Shown piece by piece: positions 51,902 to 59,796 of a DNA stretch of 64,000 nucleotides. Position numbers and translations under genes: made by a program. Under the pieces are notes generated by a model. That model had not been told where the DNA came from. It ran no database searches and worked only from the letters and a program-made list of their open reading frames with translations. How positions within the stretch are numbered: the stretch's first letter is position 1; every line of letters starts with the position of its first letter. Source of the DNA: Agrococcus pavilionensis RW1 (GTDB lineage Bacteria > Actinomycetota > Actinomycetes > Actinomycetales > Microbacteriaceae); the NCBI RefSeq assembly GCF_000400485.1, contig NZ_ASHR01000024.1, positions 1 through 64,000 of the forward strand, given 5' to 3'.

Positions 51902-52390
51902 ATGAGCAGCCTGGTCGTGCACTTCGAGATCCACGCGAGCGAGCCGCAGCGGCTCATCGACTTCTACAGCGAGCTGCTGGACTGGCGGTTCGAGCGCTAC
52001 GGCGACCTCGAGTACTGGTGGATCTTCACCGGCGAGGGCGCGGCGAGCATGCAGGGGCCGGGCATCGGCATCAACGGTGGGCTCGCGCCGCGGGAGGGCC
52101 CGCCACCCGGCCCCGATGCACCCGTCAAGGGCGCCAACATCGTCGTCGGTGTGGACGACGCGGATGCGGTCGTCGCCCGAGCGCTCGAGCTCGGCGGCTC
52201 GGTCGTCGTCCCGGCCGCCGACATGGAGGGGCTCGGCAGGTTCGCGACCCTGCTCGATCCCGACGGCAACCTCTTCGGCATCATGGCCGAGGAGCTCGCG
52301 GGCGATGGCGCGGGCGAGCGCATCGAGCCGGCCGACGCGGACGGCGTCGCCGAGGCTGCCGACCCGATGGGCGCCACGCCGGAGCCGTGA
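51902..52390 (+). CDS. VOC-family (glyoxalase-like) protein
   Basis: The 162-residue protein has the paired beta-alpha-beta modules of the vicinal-oxygen-chelate fold: VHFEIHASEPQRLIDFYSELLDWRFE, then VDDADAVVARALELGGSVVVPAADMEGLGRFATLLDPDGNLFGIM. The His and Glu metal ligands are plausible, but the substrate is not indicated. The last 30 or so residues are an acidic, disordered tail. Confidence 0.85.
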   Translation: MSSLVVHFEIHASEPQRLIDFYSELLDWRFERYGDLEYWWIFTGEGAASMQGPGIGINGGLAPREGPPPGPDAPVKGANIVVGVDDADAVVARALELGGSVVVPAADMEGLGRFATLLDPDGNLFGIMAEELAGDGAGERIEPADADGVAEAADPMGATPEP

Positions 52391-52402
52391 CCCGCTCGGG
52401 CG

Positions 52403-53683
52403 TCAGCGCGATGCGCTGACGGCCTCGCGGAACGCGGCGATGAGCAGGTCGAGGTCGGATTCCTCGATGACGATCGGGGGCGCGAGCCGCACCGTCTGCC
52501 CGTGCGTGTCCTTCGCGAGGATGCCGCGCTCGAGCAGCCGCACGCACACGTCGCGCGCGGTGCCGACCGCGGGATCGATGTCGATCCCGGCCCACAGCCC
52601 CACGCCGCGCACCTCGGTGACCCCGTGGCCGACGAGCTCCGCGAGGCCCGCGTGCAAGCGCTCGCCGAGCTCGCGAGCGCGAGCCTGCATCGCCCCCTCG
52701 GAGAGCATCCGCACGACCTCGAGCCCGACCGCCGCTGCGAGCGGGTTGCCGCCGAACGTCGAGCCGTGCGAGCCGGGCGTCAGCACGCCGAGCACGTCGG
52801 CATCGGCGACGACAGCCGACACCGGCACGACGCCGCCGCCGAGCGCCTTGCCGAGCAGGTAGACGTCGGGCACGACGCCCTCGTTGTCGCACTGGAACGT
52901 CGCTCCCGTGCGGCCGAGCCCCGACTGGATCTCGTCGGCGATGAAGAGCACGCGCTCGCGCGAGGTGATGTCGCGCACGCGCTGCAGGTAGCCGGCCGGC
53001 GGCATCTTGATGCCCGCCTCGCCCTGGATGGGCTCGAGCAGCACCGCCGCGGTGCGCGGGGTGATCGCGGCCTCGAGCGCCGCGGCGTCCCCGAACGGCA
53101 CGCGCACGAAGCCGGGCGTGAACGGCGCGTAGCCCGTCGTCGCATCCGGGTCGTCCGAGAACGAGACGATCGTCGTCGTGCGGCCGTGGAAGTTGCCCTC
53201 CATCACGATGATCTCGGCCTCGCCCGCCGGCACGCCCTTCACCTCGTAGGCCCAGCGGCGCGCGACCTTGATCGCCGACTCCACGGCCTCGGCGCCCGTG
53301 TTCATCGGCAGCACCATGTCCTTGCTGGCGAGCGCCGCGAGCGCCTCGACGAACGGGCCGAGCGCGGCGGAGTGGAAGGCGCGGCTCGTGAGCGTCACGC
53401 GGTCGAGCTGCGCGTGCGCGACGGCGAGGAGCCGGGGGTGGCCGTGCCCGAAGTTCACCGCCGAGTAGGCGGCGAGGCAGTCGAGGTAGCGGCGGCCGTC
53501 GACGTCGGTGACCCACGCGCCCTCCGCCTCGGTCACGACGACCGGCAGCGGGTGGTAGTTGTGCGCCGCGTGCGCCTCGACCTGCTCGATCGCATCGCGC
53601 GTGGCCGCGCTCACCGCGTCCGTGCCCACCGCATCCGTCGCCTGGTGCATCGTCGTGCCGGTCATGGTCGCCTCCGTCGTCAT
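52403..53683 (-). CDS. rocD: Ornithine aminotransferase
   Basis: The 426-residue class III PLP aminotransferase converts ornithine and 2-oxoglutarate to glutamate-5-semialdehyde and glutamate. It has HNYHPLPVV, GRRYLDCLAAYSAVNFGHGHPRL, GNFHGRTTT, DEIQSGLGRTG and the PLP lysine in LLGKALGGG, all typical of RocD. The ATG at 53683 overlaps the guanidino hydrolase stop (ATGA); an in-frame ATG at 53665, with GGAGG six bases upstream, is a good alternative. It works with the preceding gene in arginine breakdown. Confidence 0.92.
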   Translation of the reverse strand: MTTEATMTGTTMHQATDAVGTDAVSAATRDAIEQVEAHAAHNYHPLPVVVTEAEGAWVTDVDGRRYLDCLAAYSAVNFGHGHPRLLAVAHAQLDRVTLTSRAFHSAALGPFVEALAALASKDMVLPMNTGAEAVESAIKVARRWAYEVKGVPAGEAEIIVMEGNFHGRTTTIVSFSDDPDATTGYAPFTPGFVRVPFGDAAALEAAITPRTAAVLLEPIQGEAGIKMPPAGYLQRVRDITSRERVLFIADEIQSGLGRTGATFQCDNEGVVPDVYLLGKALGGGVVPVSAVVADADVLGVLTPGSHGSTFGGNPLAAAVGLEVVRMLSEGAMQARARELGERLHAGLAELVGHGVTEVRGVGLWAGIDIDPAVGTARDVCVRLLERGILAKDTHGQTVRLAPPIVIEESDLDLLIAAFREAVSASR

Positions 53684-54570
53684 CGTCGCAGCTCCAGGGT
53701 GCAGCACTTGATGCCGCCGCCGCCCAGCAGCAGCTCGCTCAGGTCGAGCCCCACGGTCTCGTAGCCGCGCTCGCGCAGCTGCCGCTCGAAGCCCGTCGCG
53801 CGCTCGGCGATGAGCATCGTGCGGCCGTCGCCGAAGGAGTTGAGGCCGAGCACGGATGCGTCCTGGTCGTCGACGAGGATCGCGTCGGGGTAGCGGCGCT
53901 CGAGCTCCGCGCGGCTCGCGTCGTCGAAGGCCTTCGGCAGGTAGGCGATGTTCGACTCGTCGAGGATCGCGACGGCGGTGTCGAGGTGGTAGAACGACGG
54001 GTCGACGAGGCGCAGGCTCACGACCTCGCGGTCGAAGATGCGGCGCAGCTCGTCGTGCGACTCGAGCGTCGTGCGGAAGCCGTGGCCCGCGAGGATCGCG
54101 CCGTTCGAGAGCAGGAAGTCGCCCTCGCCCTCGTTGATCGCGCGCGGCTCGTGCACCTCGAAGCCGTTCGCCTCGAACCACGACATGTAGGCGGGGCCCT
54201 CGGGCACGCGCTCCTCGTAGGTGAACTTCGCGCCGTAGGCGTGCCCATCGAGCGTGAAGCCGCCGTTCGCGGCGTAGACCATGTCGTTGAGGCCGGGGAT
54301 GGGCTCGATGAGCTCGACGTCGTAGCCGAGCGAGCGGTAGGCGTCGTGGAGCGACTGCCACTGCTCGACCGCGAGCGGCGTGCTCGTCGGGAGCTCGGGG
54401 TTCATCCACGGGTTGATGCGGTAGCTCACGGTGAAGTGGTCGGGGCGGCACATGAGCACGGTCTTGTGCACGGCCGCTCGGGCGTCGGGGCCGAGCGGCG
54501 CGGTCGCGGTCTGCGTGCTCGCGGTTCGGGGGTTCGCGGCCTCGGGGCGCGCGTCGGTCGTCTGCTGCAT
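53680..54570 (-). CDS. Guanidino-group hydrolase: dimethylargininase or arginine dihydrolase
   Basis: The 296-residue protein has the guanidine-modifying (amidinotransferase) fold. Segments include LMCRPDHFTVSYRINPWMNP, GLNDMVYAANGGF, INEGEGDFLL, catalytic His in PSFYHLDTAVAIL, and catalytic Cys in GGGGIKCCTLELRR. Databases usually call such proteins dimethylargininase. The INPWM segment and the partnership with rocD fit better with an ArgZ-like arginine dihydrolase making ornithine directly. The Lrp-type regulator is divergent and a palindrome lies between them. Confidence 0.85.
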   Translation of the reverse strand: MQQTTDARPEAANPRTASTQTATAPLGPDARAAVHKTVLMCRPDHFTVSYRINPWMNPELPTSTPLAVEQWQSLHDAYRSLGYDVELIEPIPGLNDMVYAANGGFTLDGHAYGAKFTYEERVPEGPAYMSWFEANGFEVHEPRAINEGEGDFLLSNGAILAGHGFRTTLESHDELRRIFDREVVSLRLVDPSFYHLDTAVAILDESNIAYLPKAFDDASRAELERRYPDAILVDDQDASVLGLNSFGDGRTMLIAERATGFERQLRERGYETVGLDLSELLLGGGGIKCCTLELRR

Positions 54571-54610
54571 GCATCCAGGGTCGCAACGGATCGACGCAAA
54601 TGCGCCGGTC

Positions 54611-54629
54611 TGCACGCGAGTTTCGTGCA
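54611..54629. promoter_or_regulatory. Probable Lrp-family operator
   Basis: TGCACG-7-CGTGCA is a perfect inverted repeat in the 91-base gap between the divergent guanidino hydrolase and Lrp genes. Control of both genes is inferred. Confidence 0.55.
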
Positions 54630-54648
54630 AGTCAGCCGGTCGGCACTG

Positions 54649-54654
54649 TAGATT
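54649..54654 (+). promoter_or_regulatory. -10 box of a probable leaderless transcript
   Basis: TAGATT seven bases before the ATG at 54662. Confidence 0.5.
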
Positions 54655-54661
54655 CGTGCGT

Positions 54662-55099
54662 ATGGATCGAATCGACCATGGCATCATCGACCGCTTGCGA
54701 CTCAATGCGCGAGCCGGCTACGCGGACATCGGTGCCGAGGTCGGCCTCTCCGCCTCTGCCGTGAAGCGGCGGATCGACCGGCTCGTCGCCGACGGAGTGA
54801 TCCGCGGCTTCACCGTGCAGGTCGATCCCGCGGTCGAGGGCCTCGCCACGGAGGCGTACGTCGAGCTGTTCTGTCGCGGCACCGTCTCCCCCACCGACCT
54901 CAAGCGCATCCTCGCCGGAGTGCCAGAGATCGTCGAGGCCGGCACCGTGACGGGCGAGGCCGACGCGATCGTCATCATGCGGGCGCGCGACGTCATCGCG
55001 CTCGAGGACGCGCTCGAGAAGGTGCGGGCGGCCGCGACCGTCGACCACACGCGCTCGGCGATCGTGCTCTCGAAGCTCATCACGCGCACGGCGGGCTGA
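54662..55099 (+). CDS. Lrp/AsnC-family transcriptional regulator
   Basis: The 145-residue protein has an AsnC-type winged helix (IDHGIIDRLRLNARAGYADIGAEVGLSASAVKRRIDRLVADGVIRGF) and a RAM ligand-binding domain (YVELFCRGTVSPTDLKRILAGVPEIVEAGTVTGEADAIV). By position it should control the arginine/ornithine genes to its left, with an amino acid as effector, as RocD-linked Lrp regulators do elsewhere. Confidence 0.9.
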   Translation: MDRIDHGIIDRLRLNARAGYADIGAEVGLSASAVKRRIDRLVADGVIRGFTVQVDPAVEGLATEAYVELFCRGTVSPTDLKRILAGVPEIVEAGTVTGEADAIVIMRARDVIALEDALEKVRAAATVDHTRSAIVLSKLITRTAG

Positions 55100-55127
55100 G
55101 CTGCCGCGAGCGCCGCGACCGCCGCGG

Positions 55128-55718
55128 TCATGCGGCAGGTCCGAGCCGCAGCGACTCGGCGAGCCCGACCGCGGGCTCGAGCAGCCGCGCGGCGACGGAG
55201 AGGTCGGCGTCGAGCACCTCGATCACGACGATCATGTCGTCGAGCGCGCCGATCACGCGCAGGACCGCGGCCGCGGCGCCGGGCTCGCCGGGGATGGGCC
55301 ACAGCGCGCTCGTGCACACGAGCGTGCCGAACACCTCGGATGCGCGCGGCTCGGCCCGCTGGAAGAGCGCCCCCTCGTAGCCGTCGGTCGCCCACTCCTC
55401 GATGCGCTCGCGCCAATCGGGCTCGAACGGCTCGGCGTAGGCGTGCACGACGCGCGAGACTCCCGGCTCGAGCGGCAGGTGCCAGAACCTCGCGACCGGC
55501 CCGGGCAGCGGAGTCGGGCTCGACGCGATGACGAGCGCCATGTGCTCGAGGTCGGCGCGCTGCAGGTCGTCGAGTCGCCAGAACGGCGCGAGATCGGCCG
55601 CCGCTCGCGCCGCCCACGCCTGCGGCGTCGGCCAGCGCTCGCTCGGGAATCCGAGCGGCACCGGCACCCACACATCCGGGTCGGCGTCGAAGTGCGCGAC
55701 CGGGTCGCTCAGCTCCAC
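55128..55718 (-). CDS. Uncharacterised protein at the end of the type VII-like operon
   Basis: The 196-residue soluble protein starts VELSDPVAHFDADPDVWVPVPLGFPSERWPT. It has mixed alpha/beta character with many Trp/Pro residues. I do not recognise a family. The GTG at 55718 overlaps the upstream gene by 10 bases, making this the last gene of a six-gene leftward operon. It could be a chaperone or an immunity partner for the effector-like protein at 56799, but only position suggests this. Confidence 0.65.
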   Translation of the reverse strand: MELSDPVAHFDADPDVWVPVPLGFPSERWPTPQAWAARAAADLAPFWRLDDLQRADLEHMALVIASSPTPLPGPVARFWHLPLEPGVSRVVHAYAEPFEPDWRERIEEWATDGYEGALFQRAEPRASEVFGTLVCTSALWPIPGEPGAAAAVLRVIGALDDMIVVIEVLDADLSVAARLLEPAVGLAESLRLGPAA

Positions 55719-56314
55719 CGGAACGTCTCCACGATCGCGTCGGCGAGCTCGACGAGCGCATCGGCCATGCGATCGGTCTCGTCGGTGCCGAGGTGCAGGA
55801 TGCCGGCCGTGAGCAGGATGCCGCGCCGCGCGTCGTCGCCCGGCTCCGGATGGACGTACGAGACCGTGCGCGTCAGCACGCCCTCTCGAGTGGATGCGCC
55901 GTCGCGGTCCACGACCCACCGGAGGACGGTGCCGTGCGGCATGTCGATGCGCACGACCTCGGCCCCCGCCCGCGCGCGCACGTCCGCCTCGAGCGGCGTG
56001 CCCGCCGGGGCGAGCCAGCGAGAGGCGACGACCGACATCGGCATGCCGCTCTCGGCTGTCGCCTCGGCACCGGGCACGTACATCGCGACGCCCCGGCTCT
56101 GGCGCAGCCCATCGAACTGCTCTCGCGCTTTGCGGCGCAGTGCCGCGTCGACATCGGGTCGGCCGACGAGCTTCGCGCGCTCAGCGATGTCGCGCAGGAG
56201 CGCGGCGCGGCCGCGATCGTCGACCGGGTAGTGCCGCCAGCCCGGCGGGAACGCGATGCGGAAGCCTCGCGGCGACTCGCGCGTCAGCTCCTCGCGGAGC
56301 GACGCCGCGCTCAC
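55709..56314 (-). CDS. Uncharacterised protein of the type VII-like operon
   Basis: The 201-residue protein contains RGFRIAFPPGWRHYPVDD near its start, a phrase shared with small alpha/beta proteins that often accompany actinobacterial secretion loci. No signal peptide or catalytic motif is visible. The GTG at 56314 overlaps the membrane-protein stop (GTGA). Function unknown. Confidence 0.68.
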   Translation of the reverse strand: MSAASLREELTRESPRGFRIAFPPGWRHYPVDDRGRAALLRDIAERAKLVGRPDVDAALRRKAREQFDGLRQSRGVAMYVPGAEATAESGMPMSVVASRWLAPAGTPLEADVRARAGAEVVRIDMPHGTVLRWVVDRDGASTREGVLTRTVSYVHPEPGDDARRGILLTAGILHLGTDETDRMADALVELADAIVETFRWS

Positions 56315-56802
56315 GACGACCGCCCGTCGCGAGGCGCGCGGCTCGCGCGCGAGGCGCGGACGACGCGGACCACGAGCGCGAGGAGCGTCACGACGAAGAC
56401 GAGCGACGCGATCCAGTGCCATCCGAGCGCGCCGTCCGGCACGCCCACTCCGGCGTACGCGCGAGCGAGCCCGACCGGGAGGAGGCCGAGCAGGAGCACG
56501 CCCGTCGCGAGGTCCTGGAAGGCCACGCCCACCTCATCCGTCACCTCGCGCCGCACGGCCATCGCGATGGCCGCCGCTGCCGCGACTGCGCCGATCGCGA
56601 TCGTGAGCCACGCGGGCACGGCGAGCACCGGCCACTCGGCGAGCGGGTCCCACCGCGGCCACTCGTCGGCGAGGAACTGCCCGCCGGCGAGGAGCCCCAT
56701 GAAGAACACCCACCCGAACTGCACGGCGGCGGCGATCGTCGCGATGCGGTACGCGCGCTCCCAGGGGGACCGGGCTCGCGCGGGAGCGAGCGCGATGCTC
56801 AC
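56311..56802 (-). CDS. Four-helix membrane protein of the type VII-like operon
   Basis: The 163-residue protein has four hydrophobic segments (AYRIATIAAAVQFGWVFFMGLLAGG, PAWLTIAIGAVAAAAAIAMAV, GVLLLGLLPVGLARAYAGV, HWIASLVFVVTLLALVVRVV) and a basic tail. The GTG start overlaps the effector-like gene stop (GTGA). A membrane immunity or accessory role is possible but unproved. Confidence 0.7.
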   Translation of the reverse strand: MSIALAPARARSPWERAYRIATIAAAVQFGWVFFMGLLAGGQFLADEWPRWDPLAEWPVLAVPAWLTIAIGAVAAAAAIAMAVRREVTDEVGVAFQDLATGVLLLGLLPVGLARAYAGVGVPDGALGWHWIASLVFVVTLLALVVRVVRASRASRAPRDGRSS

Positions 56803-58088
56803 AGGCGCACGAGCGGGTCCGACTTCGGCACGAGGCCGAACTTGTCGCCGAGGTCGAGCCCTGTGCCGACGCTCCAGAGCGAGAACTGCCCGACCTGCGA
56901 GGCGACGCTCGGCGTCGCTCGCGCGATCATGTCGTCGATGCCGTTCACGACGCCAGGGTACTGGCGGAGGTTGCTGCGAGCGGTGTTGAGGAACTGCAGC
57001 GTGCGCCCCGTCTCGGTGCCGCCGAAGCGGATCGAGTCGAAGCCGTTGACGAGCACGCCGGGCCGCGGCGTCGCGGCGCGTGCCTGCCCCCACGCGCTCA
57101 CGCGGTTCGAGAGCGGCCGGTGCCACGTGAACGGGTTGAGGGTCGGGCCGCGCATGCCCGAGCGGATCGCCGGTCGCGCCGCGGCGCGAGTGGCGCCGAT
57201 CGCGCCGCTGAGCGTCGGCGCGCCCTTGCTCGCGACCCGGGCGATCGCGCCGCCCGCGCCGAGCGTGACGAGCGCGAAGCCGGCGAGCGCGACGTCCTGC
57301 CAGGTCGTGCGGCCCGTCGCGTACTGCGCGATCTTGCCCGCGAGCAGCACGAGCGATCCGACGACCACGAGCGCCATGAGCGCGAGGCCGATCGGCCCCG
57401 AGACGAACAGCGCGATGATCGCGAGCCCGGTCACGACCCAGCCGAGGATGTCGAGGAAGTCGGCGAGCCCCTCCCAGAAGCCGTCGTTGTTGCCCGCCGC
57501 CTCGATCGCGCCGTCGACGCCGGCGACGGCGTCGTCGTAGGCGTCCGACCAGGTGGAGAAGACGGTCTCGAACGACTCCCAGCGCTCGTCGCGGATCCCC
57601 TTGGCCGTCGACTCGGCACCCTCGGCGCTCGACACCGCGCCCTGGGCGGCGGTGAGCTCGGCGTCGGTCGGGTCGTCCTCCCAGGGCATCACCCGCGTGA
57701 GGCTGCGCTGCTCACGGCGCGCGTCCTCCGCCGCCTCGACGGCGGCCTCCCAATCCCGCTCGGCCTGCTCGATCGACTCCTGGTGATCGTCGATCCAGTC
57801 CTTCGCCTTGCGCAGCTGCGGGGCGTACGCCTGCAGCACCTCGGCGGTGGAGCGGTAGCGCTGCTCAGCCTTGTCGACCTCGGGCTTGGCCTTGAGCGCG
57901 AGCTCCGCGAGCGCATCCGTGCCCTTCGACCTGTGCACGTCGGAGGTGCCGATCGCCTGCAGCTCGCTCGAGAGCGCGTCGAGGTCGTCGGCGAGGCGGA
58001 TGAAGCTCGCGGCGTCGGTCTCGATCTTGTCGGGGTTGCCCGCGAGCGGGCGCAGCGCGTAGCCGGCCGTCGGTGAGCGGTAGGTCAT
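56799..58088 (-). CDS. Putative type VII secretion effector-like protein
   Basis: The 429-residue protein has a helical N-terminus (LAGNPDKIETDAASFIRLADDLDALSSELQAIG...YRSTAEVLQAYAPQLRKAKDWIDD, residues 15-105) that matches the T7SS signal-domain pattern. A charged coiled region follows to about 200, then hydrophobic stretches near 213-255 and 264-285. The C-terminal domain of about 140 residues (FTWHRPLSNRVSAWGQAR...FGGTETGRTLQFLNTARSNLRQYPG) matches no toxin I know. It lies behind two small helical WXG-like genes, the order seen in LXG toxin operons. The ATG overlaps the preceding stop. Confidence 0.7.
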   Translation of the reverse strand: MTYRSPTAGYALRPLAGNPDKIETDAASFIRLADDLDALSSELQAIGTSDVHRSKGTDALAELALKAKPEVDKAEQRYRSTAEVLQAYAPQLRKAKDWIDDHQESIEQAERDWEAAVEAAEDARREQRSLTRVMPWEDDPTDAELTAAQGAVSSAEGAESTAKGIRDERWESFETVFSTWSDAYDDAVAGVDGAIEAAGNNDGFWEGLADFLDILGWVVTGLAIIALFVSGPIGLALMALVVVGSLVLLAGKIAQYATGRTTWQDVALAGFALVTLGAGGAIARVASKGAPTLSGAIGATRAAARPAIRSGMRGPTLNPFTWHRPLSNRVSAWGQARAATPRPGVLVNGFDSIRFGGTETGRTLQFLNTARSNLRQYPGVVNGIDDMIARATPSVASQVGQFSLWSVGTGLDLGDKFGLVPKSDPLVRL

Positions 58089-58390
58089 CGGACGGTTCCC
58101 GTCGGCTCGAGCTCTGCGGCGGTCTCGGTGTCCCACCGATCCCACTCGGTGATGATGGTGTCGATGCCCTTGTGGATCTCCTCGAGCATCTCGGTGAGGT
58201 CGCCGCGGCGACCGTTCCAGTCGGACTCGAAGTCGCTCACCTTGCGACGGAGTGAGCTCCGGTCGTCCGGCTCGGCGACGGCGCGCTCGAGGTCGTTGTT
58301 GAACGAGCTCGCGCCCTTGAAGCTCTCGACAGCGCTGCCGAGGCTCGTGCGAGCCTGCTTGAGTCGCTCGAGGTCGAGCATGACGTCCAC
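58085..58390 (-). CDS. Small helical WXG-like protein (Lap-like)
   Basis: The 101-residue protein is a predicted helical hairpin with a WNG turn (FESDWNGRRGDL near residues 53-64), as in WXG100 proteins. The C-terminal helix is rich in Trp/Glu (IITEWDRWDTETAAEL). The GTG start follows AAGGATCACC. In LXG operons such small partners bind the effector and are needed for export. It sits between a strong hairpin and the effector-like gene. Confidence 0.75.
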   Translation of the reverse strand: MDVMLDLERLKQARTSLGSAVESFKGASSFNNDLERAVAEPDDRSSLRRKVSDFESDWNGRRGDLTEMLEEIHKGIDTIITEWDRWDTETAAELEPTGTVR

Positions 58391-58428
58391 GGTGATCCTT
58401 CCGAGTCGAGTTGGGATGGGATGCGAAG

Positions 58429-58460
58429 AGCCGGCGGGCGCGGCAGCGCGCCCGCCGGCT
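58429..58460. terminator. Perfect 14-bp hairpin inside the type VII-like operon
   Basis: AGCCGGCGGGCGCG (58429-58442) and its exact complement (58447-58460) flank a GCAG loop, directly after the WXG100 gene on the leftward strand. There is no T-tract, so it may attenuate read-through or stabilise the upstream message. Confidence 0.7.
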
Positions 58461-58472
58461 ACCGCGGCACGA

Positions 58473-58760
58473 TCAGCTGCCGGCGAGCTGCTCGTCGAGC
58501 GACTGGATCGCCTGCATCATGCCCCGCAGCGCCTCACCCATCTCGGAGATGCCCTCGATCGCCTTCTCGAGACCCGACGTGAGCTCCTCGTAGCCCTCAC
58601 CGAACTTGCCCGACGCGTGCTGCGTCTTGAAGTCCTCACCCAGCAGGGTGTCGACCTGACCCTTCAGGTCCTTCAGGACACCCGAGATGTCCTCCTTGCC
58701 CGTGTCGAGCTTGCCCGCCACGGACTCCATCTCTGCATACGATGCGCCGAAATCGCTCAT
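58473..58760 (-). CDS. WXG100/ESAT-6-like protein lacking the W-x-G turn
   Basis: The 95-residue two-helix protein starts MSDFGASYAEMESVAGKLD and ends LRGMMQAIQSLDEQLAGS, with the spacing and heptad pattern of WXG100 proteins. At the turn, where W-x-G is expected, the sequence is DFKTQHASGKFGEGY, so the signature Trp is missing. It is first in the operon, with GAGGGAG upstream of the ATG. It is probably an abundant secreted partner of the operon's effector. No EccC-type ATPase gene is in the window. Confidence 0.8.
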   Translation of the reverse strand: MSDFGASYAEMESVAGKLDTGKEDISGVLKDLKGQVDTLLGEDFKTQHASGKFGEGYEELTSGLEKAIEGISEMGEALRGMMQAIQSLDEQLAGS

Positions 58761-58877
58761 GCGATGATCACTCCCTCGAAGTCCTGGTGCGCCGACCCCG
58801 ATCGGAGCCGACGCCTCCACCGTAGGAGCGCGACGCTGGAGATGCGATGGGGAGAAGTCCCCTGCCAGCATGGGTGC

Positions 58878-59360
58878 ATGACGGATGCGTGGAGGCCGAT
58901 CGCCGCGGCGCTCGCCGACGAGGGCCGGCGGCTCGCGTGGGCGCGCATCGTCCTCGGCGTCGCCGACCGTTCCCCCGTGCAGGCTTCCGCGCTCACCGCG
59001 CGAGAGCGGCGAGCCGTCGAGGCGCTCGAGCGCGCCGGCCTCGTGACTGTCGTCGACGGCGCCGTCCTGCCCGCCGACCCGTTCACGCCGCTGCTCGGCC
59101 ACCGACCGGCCGCGAGCGGCATCGACCGGTTCGTGCGCGACGGCCGGATCGCCGCGTGGCCGAAGCGCCCCGCCGATCGCGCGGCGCTGCTGCGGTGGGC
59201 GACCGAGCACGCGCTGCCCGCCGGGGGCAGCGCCTCGGAGGCGGCGGTGACCGAGCGGCTCGCGGCGATCATCGACGACCCCGCGACGCTGCGCCGATAC
59301 CTCGTCGACGCGGGCCTGCTCGAGCGCGAGGCGGACGGCAGCGCCTACCGCCGCCCGTAG
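58878..59360 (+). CDS. DUF2087 domain protein (predicted DNA-binding)
   Basis: The 160-residue protein has a winged-helix-like N-terminal half (ALADEGRRLAWARIVLGVADRSPVQASALTARERRAVEALERAGLV) and a C-terminal DUF2087 domain (IDDPATLRRYLVDAGLLEREADGSAYRR, the RR-x-L-V-D-x-G-L signature). DUF2087 domains often follow helix-turn-helix domains in small regulators. It is divergent from the WXG100 operon. ATG 58878 lies six bases after CAGCAT, a weak -10. Confidence 0.78.
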   Translation: MTDAWRPIAAALADEGRRLAWARIVLGVADRSPVQASALTARERRAVEALERAGLVTVVDGAVLPADPFTPLLGHRPAASGIDRFVRDGRIAAWPKRPADRAALLRWATEHALPAGGSASEAAVTERLAAIIDDPATLRRYLVDAGLLEREADGSAYRRP

Positions 59361-59370
59361 CCGAGCCGCC

Positions 59371-59376
59371 TAGCCT
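59371..59376 (+). promoter_or_regulatory. -10 box of a probable leaderless transcript
   Basis: TAGCCT six bases before the ATG at 59383. Confidence 0.5.
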
Positions 59377-59382
59377 GGACGC

Positions 59383-59796
59383 ATGGGCATCATCACGGTC
59401 TCGGCGATCTGCTTCGAGCGCGCCGACGGCGCCGTGCTGACGGTGCGGAAGCGCGGCACGAACGCGTGGATGCTGCCGGGCGGCAAGCCCGAGGGCGGGG
59501 AGACCGCCGCCGAGTGCGGCGTGCGCGAGGTGCTGGAGGAGCTCGGCGTCGAGATCGGCCTCGACCGCATCGAGCCGCTGGGCGAGTTCGAGACGCGCGC
59601 CGCGAACGAAGCGGGGTTCGCGCTGCGGGCGAGCGTGTTCCGCACCCGCGACGCGATCGAGCCGCACGCGCGCGCCGAGATCGAGGCGGTGCGCTGGATC
59701 GACCCGGCGCTCGGCATCGACGACGAGGCGGAGGCGCCGCTCAACCGCGAGCTCGTCTTCCCGATGCTGCTCGCGGAAAGGGCTGCTCGGCGATAG
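59383..59796 (+). CDS. NUDIX hydrolase
   Basis: The 137-residue protein has a complete NUDIX box, GGKPEGGETAAECGVREVLEELGV, matching GX5EX7REUXEEXGU. It hydrolyses a nucleoside diphosphate linked to another group. The preceding WMLPGG and the small size resemble MutT-like sanitising enzymes, but the substrate cannot be assigned. Confidence 0.9.
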   Translation: MGIITVSAICFERADGAVLTVRKRGTNAWMLPGGKPEGGETAAECGVREVLEELGVEIGLDRIEPLGEFETRAANEAGFALRASVFRTRDAIEPHARAEIEAVRWIDPALGIDDEAEAPLNRELVFPMLLAERAARR

